Shown here: positions 25,432 through 35,298 of the stretch, in pieces | How positions within the stretch are numbered: the first letter of the stretch is position 1 | How the letters are laid out: every line of letters starts with the position of its first letter | From: a bacterium | Lineage (GTDB): Bacteria > CLD3 > SB21 | Direction of reading: 5' to 3' | Length of the DNA: 64,000 nt | Assembly (NCBI GenBank): GCA_013360215.1 | Contig: JABWCP010000001.1 | Coordinates: forward strand, 215,144-279,143 | The notes under the pieces: model-generated | What the model was told of the DNA's origin: nothing | Database searches by the model: none | The model's input: the letters and a program-made list of their open reading frames with translations, nothing else | Made by a program: the position numbers and the translations under genes

Positions 25432-26166
25432 ATGGCAGAAACAAAAAAAACTCGCTCCAAACTGCTCCTCGTAGATGCCGATGAACAGGCGCGCCTGCTT
25501 ATTAAAGAAAATCTTATCAAAGAAGATTATATCGTTTTTGATACCGGCAATGGAAACGTGGCCTTGGAAATCGTCAACCGCGAAAAACCGGATCTGGTAA
25601 TCAGCGATATTTTTCTTGGTGAGATGAATGGTTTTGAATTGTGCCAACGGATTCGCGATACATCCAACGTACCAACCGTACCATTCGTATTTTTTACGGC
25701 CATTGACGACATGCTGACCGAAATCCGCGGCTTCCGCTGCGGTGCCAATGATTATCTCGTCAAACGCCACACCAAACGACAAGATCTTTTGCTTCGGATC
25801 GAAAGCATGGTCAGTCAGGTTAATGCTTTTGAAAAAGAAAAAGCGACGTTGCGTGACGGATTCCTCGGTAAGCTCGGCGACGTCAGCGTGATTGACGTTC
25901 TCCAGCTTTTAGCGAATACCGCTAAAACAGGCAACCTGCTGATTTCAGACGGTACGATCGAAGGCAACGTGTATTTTATGAAGGGTCAAATTTTTAATGC
26001 TACGCTCGGTCACGTTCAAGGCGAAGACGCTATTTATGACATGATATACTGGGAAGACGGATTTTTTCGGTTTACACAGGAAGAAATCCCGCGCCAAAGT
26101 GTCATCGCATCGCCGACCAATAAAATCATCAGTAAATGCAGACGTTTGCTTGGGAAAGAAGAATAG
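25432..26166 (+). CDS. Response regulator: receiver plus DUF4388 domain, 2 of 3
   Basis: 244 residues, same layout as the previous gene: receiver with D15, D17 and phospho-acceptor D59 (LVISDIFLG), then a DUF4388 domain (AKTGNLLISDGTIEGNVYFMKG). About half the positions agree with gene 1, so a tandem duplication is likely. It is 20 bp after gene 1, with GAGGAG upstream, and so in one operon. Confidence 0.9.
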   Translation: MAETKKTRSKLLLVDADEQARLLIKENLIKEDYIVFDTGNGNVALEIVNREKPDLVISDIFLGEMNGFELCQRIRDTSNVPTVPFVFFTAIDDMLTEIRGFRCGANDYLVKRHTKRQDLLLRIESMVSQVNAFEKEKATLRDGFLGKLGDVSVIDVLQLLANTAKTGNLLISDGTIEGNVYFMKGQIFNATLGHVQGEDAIYDMIYWEDGFFRFTQEEIPRQSVIASPTNKIISKCRRLLGKEE

Positions 26167-26203
26167 TTTTCAAATATATTTTACTTATACACCATAGACT
26201 GCC

Positions 26204-27265
26204 ATGAAAGATCACATCCTCGTGGTTGACGACGAACTGGACGCCGTTGACCCACTTATTCGCGTACTCCAGCATGACGGTTATGAAGTTGATTACGCAG
26301 CCAATGCGAAAGAAGCATTGGGCTATGTAAAAACAACATCGTATCAGCTCATCCTGATGGATGTCATGATGCCCGGCATGAGCGGTTACCAACTTTTGAA
26401 AAAGCTTCAAGAAGACGAGGAAACAGCATATATACCGGTCATTTTCGTTACCGGCCATTTTAATGCGGAGGAAATCGTCAAAGGGCTGGAAGCCGGTGCG
26501 GTTGATGCCATAAGCAAACCTTTTCACATCGCAGAGGTTGTCACACGCGGAAAAGTGCGCATCGCCGAGTCCAAACTTAAACGTCGTTATACACCCATTC
26601 ACCATTTCTTTGCCGAAGCACAGGAAAAAGAACAAAGCCGTCGCACGGGCTGTTTCGAATTTTTTGATAAATCTAAAAATAAAGTCGGCGACGTTTTTGT
26701 CAGCGAAGGCAAGATTGTTTACGCGACAAGCAAAAACGCCATCAAAGAAGACGCTTTTCTTCAACTCGCATCGATGAAAGATATCACTTATATTTTTCAG
26801 GAAGGTGTACGCTCTCAAAATACCAGTTTTTCGGCCAGTGTAACGAGCCTCATCTTAGAAGCCTCCAAGATCGTTGATGAATTGGAAGCCAAAGAAATAC
26901 GCGATGAAGATCAAAAACGTGTTCTCGTGATTGATCGAGACCGTATTCCCCGAATTCTTGCGAGCCGCGCCCTTAAATCGGCCGGTTATGCTCCGACCGT
27001 AACGAGTCCCGATGAAGTAACACAAGACATTATTTCCAAATACGATCCGCATGTGGTGATCGTAGATCCGCAAGATTGTGAATTAGTCCTTAACAAAGTG
27101 GCTCTCACCCGGCCATCCCGCCAACCCATTCCGCTCATCGTGTACGGTGATCAGGATCAGTTAGAAAAACACGACGCGCTTCGCAAATACCATATCAAAG
27201 CGTTTGTTGACAAGGCACAAACTAATGAATCGCTTGCCCATGCCGTTTTTCAGGCGCTGAAATAA
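26204..27265 (+). CDS. Response regulator with two receiver-type domains around a DUF4388-like domain, 3 of 3
   Basis: 353 residues. Receiver 1 (1-125): VVDDE, phospho-acceptor D53 (LMDVMMPG), ISKPF switch lysine. Middle (about 145-230): a DUF4388-like domain (GDVFVSEGKIVYATSK). Receiver 2 (about 235-353) is degenerate: acceptor-like D in VIVDPQD, no normal lysine loop. Third in the operon, 37 bp after gene 2. The second receiver may be a regulatory or dimerising pseudo-receiver. Confidence 0.85.
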   Translation: MKDHILVVDDELDAVDPLIRVLQHDGYEVDYAANAKEALGYVKTTSYQLILMDVMMPGMSGYQLLKKLQEDEETAYIPVIFVTGHFNAEEIVKGLEAGAVDAISKPFHIAEVVTRGKVRIAESKLKRRYTPIHHFFAEAQEKEQSRRTGCFEFFDKSKNKVGDVFVSEGKIVYATSKNAIKEDAFLQLASMKDITYIFQEGVRSQNTSFSASVTSLILEASKIVDELEAKEIRDEDQKRVLVIDRDRIPRILASRALKSAGYAPTVTSPDEVTQDIISKYDPHVVIVDPQDCELVLNKVALTRPSRQPIPLIVYGDQDQLEKHDALRKYHIKAFVDKAQTNESLAHAVFQALK

Positions 27266-27289
27266 TATCGGGCGGTTCCGCCGTGAATC

Positions 27290-28192
27290 ATGCAACCCAA
27301 GAAAAAAAAATCACGCTCCAGCACACGTACTAAGAAAAAAAAAGACTTCTGGTGGGAAGTTGATCTCGGTCATATCGTTAATCTCGAAGCTACACAAGCT
27401 TTATTGTTCGAATTAGGCTCCACCGGCTCCATCGAAACGGCAACGGGGCTCACGGCTTATTTTCAACCGGCTGATTATTCCTCAGAAAAAACACTTCATG
27501 CTAAACTCGCACCGCGACTTGGACCGGGCACGACAATTCACATTCGCCCAATGGCCGCTCAAGATTGGGAAAGCGAATGGAAGAAAAATTTCAAACCGCG
27601 ACGTGTTGGAAAACACTTTATCGTGCGCCCCTCATGGGAAAAATACAAACGTAAACCCAAAGATATCATCTTGGTTATTGACCCTAAAATGTCATTTGGT
27701 ACGGGAACGCATGAAACAACACAGTTAGTTTTAGGTTTTATCGAATCGTTTCCCGTTAAAAACAAAATACTGTTAGATGTCGGCAGCGGGACGGGAATAC
27801 TGGCGATCGCCGCCGCTAAGTCCAGTGCACGCGCTGTTTATGGTTTTGATGTGGATACGAATGCCTTTGAAAATGCCGAAGAAAACATTCGTCGTAATCG
27901 CGTTTCAGCCCGTGTAAAAACGGCACTAACCACTATCGAAACCCTGCCGCCTAAATGGCCCGAACGTTACGATATAATACTAGCCAATATCCAACGCGCG
28001 GTATTCGAGATGCCCGGGTTTATGGAAAATTTGAACCAAAAAATGAAACCTGCCGGAATGATGATTCTTTCTGGAATCCTTGCCATCGAAGATGAACGCA
28101 TGCGCATGTTGTTTTCTGAACATAATCTGCATGTCAGTGAATTTCGAGCCGATGGCGAATGGGTCGCTTACGTACTGCAAAGGACATCGTGA
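27290..28192 (+). CDS. prmA: Ribosomal protein L11 methyltransferase
   Basis: 300 residues. N-terminal Lys-rich stretch (15 residues), a ferredoxin-like N-domain, then the SAM-binding core with DPKMSFGTGTHETT and LLDVGSGTGILAIAA (about 140-170) and LANIQRAV (NPPY-like N at about 230). It trimethylates ribosomal protein L11. The stop overlaps the ATG of the Ppx/GppA gene by one base. Confidence 0.92.
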   Translation: MQPKKKKSRSSTRTKKKKDFWWEVDLGHIVNLEATQALLFELGSTGSIETATGLTAYFQPADYSSEKTLHAKLAPRLGPGTTIHIRPMAAQDWESEWKKNFKPRRVGKHFIVRPSWEKYKRKPKDIILVIDPKMSFGTGTHETTQLVLGFIESFPVKNKILLDVGSGTGILAIAAAKSSARAVYGFDVDTNAFENAEENIRRNRVSARVKTALTTIETLPPKWPERYDIILANIQRAVFEMPGFMENLNQKMKPAGMMILSGILAIEDERMRMLFSEHNLHVSEFRADGEWVAYVLQRTS

Positions 28193-29124
28193 TGCGGATC
28201 GCCTCAATTGACATCGGCACCAATACAGTACTTTTACTCATCGCTGAAGCGGATTCCACCGGCCATTTGCACACACTTTTTGAAAAGCAGCGTATCATCA
28301 GACTCGGAAAAAACGTGGACGCTCAAAAAAATATCGCGCACGAGGGATTGGATAAACTGACACATGTTTTAACTGAATATGTGCAAGATGCCGCAAATCA
28401 TCAGGCCGCTAAAATCGTCATCGGCGCCACCAGCGCCATGCGCGACGCCGCAAACAAAGAAACAATTTTAAATGAAATTTATCGTCGTACCGGTCAACGT
28501 ATTCAAATTTTAACCGGTGATGAAGAAGCCCAGTGGACGTTTCAAGGCGGTTGCCTTGCTCTTCCCCCATCGGCGCACCACCCCATTCTCTTGATTGATA
28601 TCGGCGGCGGAAGTACTGAGTTCGTTGTCGGCTCCGCTTCCGATATGACGTTCAAAAAAAGTTTGAACATTGGCGCGGTTCGTATGACGGAGCGTTTTAT
28701 CAATCATGATCCGCCGCTTCAATCCGAATTGGAAAGCCTTCGCCGGTATGTAAACAGCGAATTTGACACTCATTTATCCGGTATAAAAAATATTCAACCC
28801 GCCCATGCACTCGGTGTTGCCGGTACCGTTACTACATTATGTGCGATGTTGCAAGCACTCCCACATTATGATCCCAACCGCATCAACGGTTATATGATTG
28901 ATAAAGCGGCGTTGGATTCGCTGATCGAAAAAATGAGCGACCTTACCCTCGAAGAACGTCGTAAGATGCCGGGATTGGAACCGGAGCGTGCGGATGTTAT
29001 TATTGCGGGGGCGACGATTTTGTCGGAAATACTTTCTTTTTTTAATTTAGATAAAATCACGGTCAGCAATTTTGGCTTACGTTACGGTCTCATACTAAGA
29101 GAGCTTGCAAGTCATGGTCAATGA
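28192..29124 (+). CDS. Ppx/GppA phosphatase family protein
   Basis: 310 residues. ASKHA-fold exopolyphosphatase/pppGpp phosphatase: IDIGTNTVLLLIAE at 5-18, the second phosphate motif LIDIGGGSTEF, and EERRKMPGLEPERADVIIAGA. The short single-domain form. It degrades polyphosphate or pppGpp. The Ppk1 gene is 26 kb away. It overlaps prmA by 1 bp and the NMO gene by 11 bp, forming one operon. Confidence 0.9.
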   Translation: MRIASIDIGTNTVLLLIAEADSTGHLHTLFEKQRIIRLGKNVDAQKNIAHEGLDKLTHVLTEYVQDAANHQAAKIVIGATSAMRDAANKETILNEIYRRTGQRIQILTGDEEAQWTFQGGCLALPPSAHHPILLIDIGGGSTEFVVGSASDMTFKKSLNIGAVRMTERFINHDPPLQSELESLRRYVNSEFDTHLSGIKNIQPAHALGVAGTVTTLCAMLQALPHYDPNRINGYMIDKAALDSLIEKMSDLTLEERRKMPGLEPERADVIIAGATILSEILSFFNLDKITVSNFGLRYGLILRELASHGQ

Positions 29125-30097
29125 AACCGCATTTACGCATCATGCCGGTGTGCAATACCCTATTCTTTGCGGGGCTATGTATCCGTGCAGCAATCCGGAG
29201 CTTGTTGCCGCTGTTTCTGCGGCTGGAGGACTCGGCATCATACAACCCTTATCGCTTACCTACGTTCATAAATACGACTTTCGCCAAGGCCTTCGTTATA
29301 TTCGTTCTCTGACGGATAAACCCATAGCACTCAACGCGACAGTCGAAAAGTCATCGCGCGTTTATGAAGATCGTTTGCGACAGTGGATTGATATCGCGCT
29401 GGAAGAAGGTATCCGTTTTTTTGACACATCACTTGGCAATCCGCGCTGGGTCGTAGATCGTGTCGCACCATACCAGGGCATCGTCTATCATAAAGTCACC
29501 GAACGCAAATGGGCGGAGAAAGCGATGGATGCCGGAGTACACGGCCTCATTGCCGTCAATGCCCGCGCGGGAGGACATGCCGGCCATCTTTCGCCCCAGC
29601 AACTGTATGATGCGCTGGCCGATACCGGTTTGCCGATTCTGTGCGCCGGTGGTATCGGTGATGAGAACGATTATGCAGACACCTTAAAAATCGGTTATGC
29701 AGGCGTCATGATGGCCACCCGATTTATTGCTACCACCGAATGTACGGCACACGAGGATTACAAACGAGCCATCGTACAAGCCGGCGAAGCAGATATCGTT
29801 CATACAGAACGCGTTACGGGCGTACCATTGGCCGTGATAAAAACCGAATATGTCGAGCGCGTCGGGTACAAAACGGGTACCATAGCGCGCCTGATGCTCA
29901 AACATCGCCAATTAAAAAAAATGATGCGTTTGATTTATGCATTGCGGTCCATGCGTCAGTTAAAGCGCTCATCATTGCAAGGCAAGATGTCTACACGCGA
30001 TTATTATCAAGCCGGTAAAAGCGTCGCCGGTGTCCATGCCGTCGAATCCGTGGCGGCCATCATCGCACGTTTTGTTCGATCTACAAAACCAAAATAA
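29114..30097 (+). CDS. Nitronate monooxygenase family FMN enzyme
   Basis: 327 residues from ATG 29114 (TTG 3 codons upstream is alternative). TIM barrel with MYPCSNPELVAAVSAAGGLGII near the start, NARAGGHAGH phosphate/FMN loop, and GGIGDENDYADTLKIGYAGVMMATRF. These belong to the NMO/FabK-type 2-nitropropane dioxygenase family. It would oxidise alkyl nitronates or act as a related FMN-dependent enzyme. Fourth gene in the prmA operon, 24 bp before hutU. Confidence 0.85.
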   Translation: MVNETAFTHHAGVQYPILCGAMYPCSNPELVAAVSAAGGLGIIQPLSLTYVHKYDFRQGLRYIRSLTDKPIALNATVEKSSRVYEDRLRQWIDIALEEGIRFFDTSLGNPRWVVDRVAPYQGIVYHKVTERKWAEKAMDAGVHGLIAVNARAGGHAGHLSPQQLYDALADTGLPILCAGGIGDENDYADTLKIGYAGVMMATRFIATTECTAHEDYKRAIVQAGEADIVHTERVTGVPLAVIKTEYVERVGYKTGTIARLMLKHRQLKKMMRLIYALRSMRQLKRSSLQGKMSTRDYYQAGKSVAGVHAVESVAAIIARFVRSTKPK

Positions 30098-30121
30098 TTG
30101 TAATCATAAAGGAATTCATCT

Positions 30122-31768
30122 ATGCGAACCATACGCGCACCCCGAGGCACTACACTTACCTGCAAAAACTGGCTTACCGAAGCGCCTTTACGCATGCTCA
30201 TGAATAATCTTGATCCCGACGTAGCGGAACGTCCGGAAGATCTTGTGGTGTATGGTGGCATCGGCAAAGCAGCCCGCAATTGGGATTGTTTTGACGCGAT
30301 CGTAAAAAGTCTTACCAATTTGGCAATGGATGAAACTCTGCTCGTTCAATCCGGAAAACCGGTCGCCGTTTTCAAAACCCATGCCGACGCACCGCGCGTT
30401 ATTATAGCCAATTCCAACATCGTTCCGCATTGGGCAACATGGGAAAATTTTCGCGAATATGAAAAATTAGGCTTGATCATGTATGGACAGATGACCGCCG
30501 GAAGCTGGATTTATATTGGTACTCAAGGCATTTTGCAAGGTACGTATGAAACTTTTGCCGAGTGCGGGCGCAAACATTTTAAAGGCACTTTACGCGGTAC
30601 GATCACGCTGACGGCCGGATTGGGCGGTATGGGCGGTGCGCAGCCATTGGCTGTCACAATGAATGACGGCGTGGCTATTTGTATTGAAGTTGATCGCACC
30701 CGTATTCAGCGTCGTTTGGATACACGTTATTGTGATGTTATGGTCGAGTCGCTGGATGAAGCCTGGCGTATGGCAACGGAGTGTAAAGCCAAAGGCGAAG
30801 CCAAATCCATAGGCTTATTGGGAAATGCCGCAGAACTTTTACCAGAAATGCTCAAACGGAATATGATCCCGGACATTGTAACCGATCAAACGTCGGCCCA
30901 TGACGAATTAAACGGCTATATTCCTACGGGTATCTCCGTCGAAGAAGCAGCGGAATGGCGTAAAAATCGCACCCAGGAATATATTAACCGGGCCATGGAA
31001 TCAATGGCCTTTCATGTGCGCGCTATGCTTGATTTTCAAAACCGCGGAGCGATCGTATTTGACTACGGCAATAATATTCGCGGGCAGGCGCTTAAAGTCG
31101 GCGTGACCAATGCGTTTGATTTTCCAGGTTTTGTTCCGGCATTTATTCGTCCGTTATTCTGCGAAGGGCAAGGTCCCTTTCGTTGGGCTGCGCTCTCCGG
31201 CGACCCGGAAGATATTTATGTAACGGACAAAGCTATTATGGAGGCTTTTCCTGAAAAGGCAGGTCTTCAACGTTGGCTGTCGCAAGCCAAAGATCGCATA
31301 GCGTTTCAAGGCCTCCCCAGCCGCATTTGTTGGCTTGGTTACGGAGAACGTGAAAAAGCCGGTTTGATTTTCAACGAATTGGTACGTACTAAAAAGGTAA
31401 AGGCACCCATCGTCATCGGTCGTGATCACTTGGATTGCGGCTCCGTTGCTTCACCTAACAGAGAAACCGAAGCCATGAAAGACGGTTCTGATGCTATCGC
31501 TGACTGGCCGCTATTAAATTTTGCGATCAACGCGGTCAATGGTGCGACGTGGGTATCTTTGCATCACGGCGGCGGCGTGGGGATCGGATACAGCTTACAT
31601 GCAGGTATGGTGATCGTCGCCGATGGTACATCGGAAGCAGCTGTGCGGTTAAAACGGGTGTTAACGTGTGATCCCGGTATGGGCGTTGTCCGACATGTGG
31701 ACGCGGGTTACGATGAAGCCATCAAAGTAGCGAAAGAAAAGAACGTACATATTCCGATGATACGCTAA
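30122..31768 (+). CDS. hutU: Urocanate hydratase
   Basis: 548 residues, full length. [38 protein letters not shown] and [16 protein letters not shown] motifs are those of the NAD-dependent urocanase fold, with the C-terminal [14 protein letters not shown] region. It converts urocanate to imidazolonepropionate in histidine breakdown. hutH, hutI and hutG are not in this window. AAAGGA precedes the ATG. Convergent with and overlapping the DUF4175 gene by 4 bp. Confidence 0.95.
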   Translation: MRTIRAPRGTTLTCKNWLTEAPLRMLMNNLDPDVAERPEDLVVYGGIGKAARNWDCFDAIVKSLTNLAMDETLLVQSGKPVAVFKTHADAPRVIIANSNIVPHWATWENFREYEKLGLIMYGQMTAGSWIYIGTQGILQGTYETFAECGRKHFKGTLRGTITLTAGLGGMGGAQPLAVTMNDGVAICIEVDRTRIQRRLDTRYCDVMVESLDEAWRMATECKAKGEAKSIGLLGNAAELLPEMLKRNMIPDIVTDQTSAHDELNGYIPTGISVEEAAEWRKNRTQEYINRAMESMAFHVRAMLDFQNRGAIVFDYGNNIRGQALKVGVTNAFDFPGFVPAFIRPLFCEGQGPFRWAALSGDPEDIYVTDKAIMEAFPEKAGLQRWLSQAKDRIAFQGLPSRICWLGYGEREKAGLIFNELVRTKKVKAPIVIGRDHLDCGSVASPNRETEAMKDGSDAIADWPLLNFAINAVNGATWVSLHHGGGVGIGYSLHAGMVIVADGTSEAAVRLKRVLTCDPGMGVVRHVDAGYDEAIKVAKEKNVHIPMIR

Positions 31769-34700
31769 TCGTTTTTTGGCAAACCGGTTTTTTCGCCAAG
31801 TTCGTCGAAATAGCGTTTGATCAGATCCTGATAATCTTTAGCATAACCTTGTTTCATTTGGCGCAATAATTCCTGACGTAAAAAATTGCGACGATCCGTC
31901 AGATTTTCAGGCAATGCGCGCGGAGAAACCGTATCATAATTTTTTCCGGATTCGCCTTTTCGTTTTTCGCTCATGTCTTTTTCTTGCATGGAAGTCGAAG
32001 CATCCAGCATACGCTGAAGTATTTTCTGCTGCCGTTCGATGGTCTTACGATTAACTTGATTGGACTGCATGTCTTTGATGACCTCTTCCATCTCTTTAGC
32101 CAAATTACCTAGCTGCCCTTTTAAGCCTTGTTGAGCGCCGGCTTGATCTTTCATGGCTTCCATAGATTGTTTGAGCGCCTGTTGCTCCGCCATCATACGA
32201 CCGAGTTGTGCTTGCTGTTCCTGCGATAGTCCGCCCGGGTTATTATCTTGACCCTCCATCAACGATGACATTCCCTGATTAATCCCCCTTTGTTTTCCAG
32301 CCGCCTCACGCATCTGTTCCATCAGCTCTTCCATTCCTGTACCGGATTGGCCGTTATTCATCTTATCCATGCTCAGAAGCAATAACTTGATCGCTTCATT
32401 GACGGATACCATAGCCGCTGTTTGTGAATTGACCGCTTGTGGCGTATTACGTTCTTCCATGGCCTTCACCGCGGTCTGCATTTGCCCCATTGCCTGGCCG
32501 ACGGTTCTACCGAGCGGTGTATTCACAAAGAAAGTTTTATTGGAAAGCTCCAAGAGGTTTTCCGTAACGATACCCATATTGGATAAAATGTCTGACTGAT
32601 CTTGTGTCACCTCACGAAAACGAACGCTGGCAAAATTTAACGGCGAAGTCTCGGAAATCAAAGCCTCCTGGTTTTGTGAAATGACCAGCATATCTACGAC
32701 GATTTTTTGCATAGCACGTTTTATAGCCTCATCCTGATTGGCACGATGTTCCTTTTGCGCATCGGCCATAGATCGTGAAAGCGAATCTAAAGATTTATGG
32801 ATGTCCTCTCTGTTTTCTTTTTCTTCTTTCGTTCCTTCTTGTTTATCGCTCATGCCCTGCTGAGATTGTTGCATGCGATTCTGAATGTTGTTTTGTTGCA
32901 GCTGATCTTGCGCCGTATTGAGCTTTTGATTGGATTGATTATTATTTAATTCCTTTACTAATTTTTGTAACTCATCCGATTTTTTCTTCAGATCATCGAT
33001 GTTTTTCCGAATGCGTTCTTGTTCCTTGATTGCGGCGTTCCGTTCATTATCATTTTTCAAATTCGACGCCATCCGATCCAGATATTTTTGTTGCTTTTCC
33101 AAGTCTTCTGCTGTGCGGCGCAACTGATCAAACATCTGTTCGGCTTTGATACGCTTGAGCAATTCGACAGTCCGATCGACATTTTTTTTGAACGCCTCTT
33201 GATCCATTTTAAAATTCTTAAGCGCATCCCGCATTTGGTTGGGGTTAAAATTATTTTCCATAGCCTGCTGCATTTTTTGCATCAATTCCTGCATTTCTTT
33301 GGAATTAATCTCGCTAAGTAGCTTTTGCAGTTCCTGATATTTTTGAACCGTTTCGGGTGTAAGTAGATTTTGTTCTTTAAGCTTATCCGTCATTTCTTCT
33401 AAGCTCTTTTGAATGGACTCCGCTTTCTTTTGAAGCTCCTCTTGTTTTTCGACAAGCTGTTTTATCTTTTCCTTGTCCTTCCACTCCGGTTTTTTATCTT
33501 TGAGCATCTCACGATGTACTTCTTCAAGCGATTTTTTTATTTCTTCGCTTTCTTTGGCAATTTCCTCAGCCGCTTGGATCTGTTGATCTTGCTTTTGATT
33601 GGTTTCTGCAAAAATTTCTTCCATCGAAGGAAACCGCAGACGACGCTCGACACTTTTTGTTTTTTTCGGCCCGGAAACGGCATCATTATCCCACACTTCG
33701 AGATAAAAGCCGATCACGTCTTCCGGTTGTAAAAGCAGTTTTGAGAATTCCCAATTATAAACGACATCAAATTCGCTCTGATCGCTGCGAATCAAAAAAC
33801 TCAAATCTTCGGTGGTATATGTTTCCGGAATCGGCAGAACACCGCGGGTATGCATCAATTTATAGTTTAGCACAATTCGGCTTACACCAAAGTCATCCTG
33901 CACATCGGCCACGATCTTCTGAAGCATAGCTTCGGTGATATCGCCGTCCTTTTCGGGAATATTCAATTGAACCAGCGGATATAAATCATCTTGCACATCT
34001 ATACGATATTCGACCGGATCTTCACTGGGTGTTCCTTCGTTATCCATCATCACAAAATGATAGGTTCCCGACTTCATTACTTTAAAAACACCCTCGGCTT
34101 TTTCAGAATTAAACACCGAAGTTTTCAGCGGTATTGAAGTCGAATCGGAAAAGACAATACGCGCTTCTTGCAATGATTTTGTCGCTTCCATGGTAACCCG
34201 GACACGGGACCCCTTGAGGGCTTGTATATCACCGTTATTGGCTTCTAAGACACGATGTTCGATGCGCGCATAGTTCGGGGATTCGATTTCGATCTGAAGG
34301 CGTTTTACCGACGGACGACGCATCACACGAAGCGTGTTTTTTTCTGAAACCGCAGCACGTTTGCGGCTATTTTCTATGTATGAAAATTTGAACCAATATG
34401 TCAGTTCCTGACGGAGGTTTTGTAACTCCAACGAGTAAAATCGTGCCGTATCTTTTTTCATGACGGCTTCGGTCACCTGTTCTACGCCGGACAGCTGTGT
34501 TAAGAGTTGCACGGCATCCGGCATCACCGCGTCGGAAGTCAGCGGAATAATTTCGACGCTAATTTTACGATTCTGGCCTTGGAGTATATCGGTCGTTCCC
34601 GGTACTATCACCCATCGGTACGGAATGACTTCCATCGGCTTTTTTCCCGGATCGGCTAGCCGCGCAAATGCGTCAGTCAAAGGACGATTAAAAAGTAAAA

Positions 34701-35229
34701 AAACAAAACTTGCCGTAATAACAACGACGGATGTATATCGCCATGTTTTGCGAAGTACTGTACGATCGGCTACGCTGGCGATATCATACTTTTCAAGTGT
34801 AGCATGTATTGTTTGTATCGCCGCTATGATCATGGGCTCGGAAACTTTTTCTTTGCCTTCGCGCAATTCCCCAAAAAGCTGCAACGCATTCAAAAGACGA
34901 TCTTTAATTTCTGGAAACCGTTGACCGATCTGCTGCGCTAAAGCAAAATCTGATGAAGCTGCAACAACGCCGAACAAACGCAAAATCGGCGAAACGATAT
35001 AGAATGCAATTATCACACAGGCGATCATAAGTCCGCTCATCGCCAATACCCATCGCCCTACCACATCCGGATCAGAGAGTACTTCAATACTTGCCGTTAA
35101 GAGAGCGAGTAACAGTAACAAAGCCGTGCCGCGAAGGGCATTCGTTTGAAAATAAAGACGATTCTCTTCACGACGAAGCCGCATTAGCGGAATCTGTAAT
35201 GACCGGTATAAGGAATCTGTATCGTGCAT
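31765..35229 (-). CDS. DUF4175 family large membrane protein
   Basis: 1154 residues. N-terminal transmembrane segments (about 30-46, 60-90 and 168-184), a periplasmic-like beta-rich region (about 190-530) and a very long coiled coil with many Glu/Lys/Gln/Met (about 545-1100). The start ([20 protein letters not shown]) is typical of DUF4175 proteins in this group. Its function is unknown; the shape suggests a cell-envelope tether. It is 70 bp after pruA on the same strand with a terminator between, so transcribed separately. Confidence 0.82.
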   Translation of the reverse strand: MHDTDSLYRSLQIPLMRLRREENRLYFQTNALRGTALLLLLALLTASIEVLSDPDVVGRWVLAMSGLMIACVIIAFYIVSPILRLFGVVAASSDFALAQQIGQRFPEIKDRLLNALQLFGELREGKEKVSEPMIIAAIQTIHATLEKYDIASVADRTVLRKTWRYTSVVVITASFVFLLFNRPLTDAFARLADPGKKPMEVIPYRWVIVPGTTDILQGQNRKISVEIIPLTSDAVMPDAVQLLTQLSGVEQVTEAVMKKDTARFYSLELQNLRQELTYWFKFSYIENSRKRAAVSEKNTLRVMRRPSVKRLQIEIESPNYARIEHRVLEANNGDIQALKGSRVRVTMEATKSLQEARIVFSDSTSIPLKTSVFNSEKAEGVFKVMKSGTYHFVMMDNEGTPSEDPVEYRIDVQDDLYPLVQLNIPEKDGDITEAMLQKIVADVQDDFGVSRIVLNYKLMHTRGVLPIPETYTTEDLSFLIRSDQSEFDVVYNWEFSKLLLQPEDVIGFYLEVWDNDAVSGPKKTKSVERRLRFPSMEEIFAETNQKQDQQIQAAEEIAKESEEIKKSLEEVHREMLKDKKPEWKDKEKIKQLVEKQEELQKKAESIQKSLEEMTDKLKEQNLLTPETVQKYQELQKLLSEINSKEMQELMQKMQQAMENNFNPNQMRDALKNFKMDQEAFKKNVDRTVELLKRIKAEQMFDQLRRTAEDLEKQQKYLDRMASNLKNDNERNAAIKEQERIRKNIDDLKKKSDELQKLVKELNNNQSNQKLNTAQDQLQQNNIQNRMQQSQQGMSDKQEGTKEEKENREDIHKSLDSLSRSMADAQKEHRANQDEAIKRAMQKIVVDMLVISQNQEALISETSPLNFASVRFREVTQDQSDILSNMGIVTENLLELSNKTFFVNTPLGRTVGQAMGQMQTAVKAMEERNTPQAVNSQTAAMVSVNEAIKLLLLSMDKMNNGQSGTGMEELMEQMREAAGKQRGINQGMSSLMEGQDNNPGGLSQEQQAQLGRMMAEQQALKQSMEAMKDQAGAQQGLKGQLGNLAKEMEEVIKDMQSNQVNRKTIERQQKILQRMLDASTSMQEKDMSEKRKGESGKNYDTVSPRALPENLTDRRNFLRQELLRQMKQGYAKDYQDLIKRYFDELGEKTGLPKND

Positions 35230-35242
35230 ATTAGTAAAATAA

Positions 35243-35273
35243 AAAACCGACAGGATAATACCTATCGGTTTTT
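35243..35273 (-). terminator. pruA terminator
   Basis: A 10-bp stem with one mismatch and a TATTAT loop, then a run of U on the minus strand (TTTTTTATTTT). It lies between pruA (upstream) and the DUF4175 gene. Confidence 0.8.
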
Positions 35274-35298
35274 ACGAATCCGTTCAAAAACTGTTGCA

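Noticed and set aside
27266-27289. GGCGG-TT-CCGCC hairpin as a terminator before prmA
   Set aside because: Five base pairs with a 2-base loop and no U-tract.
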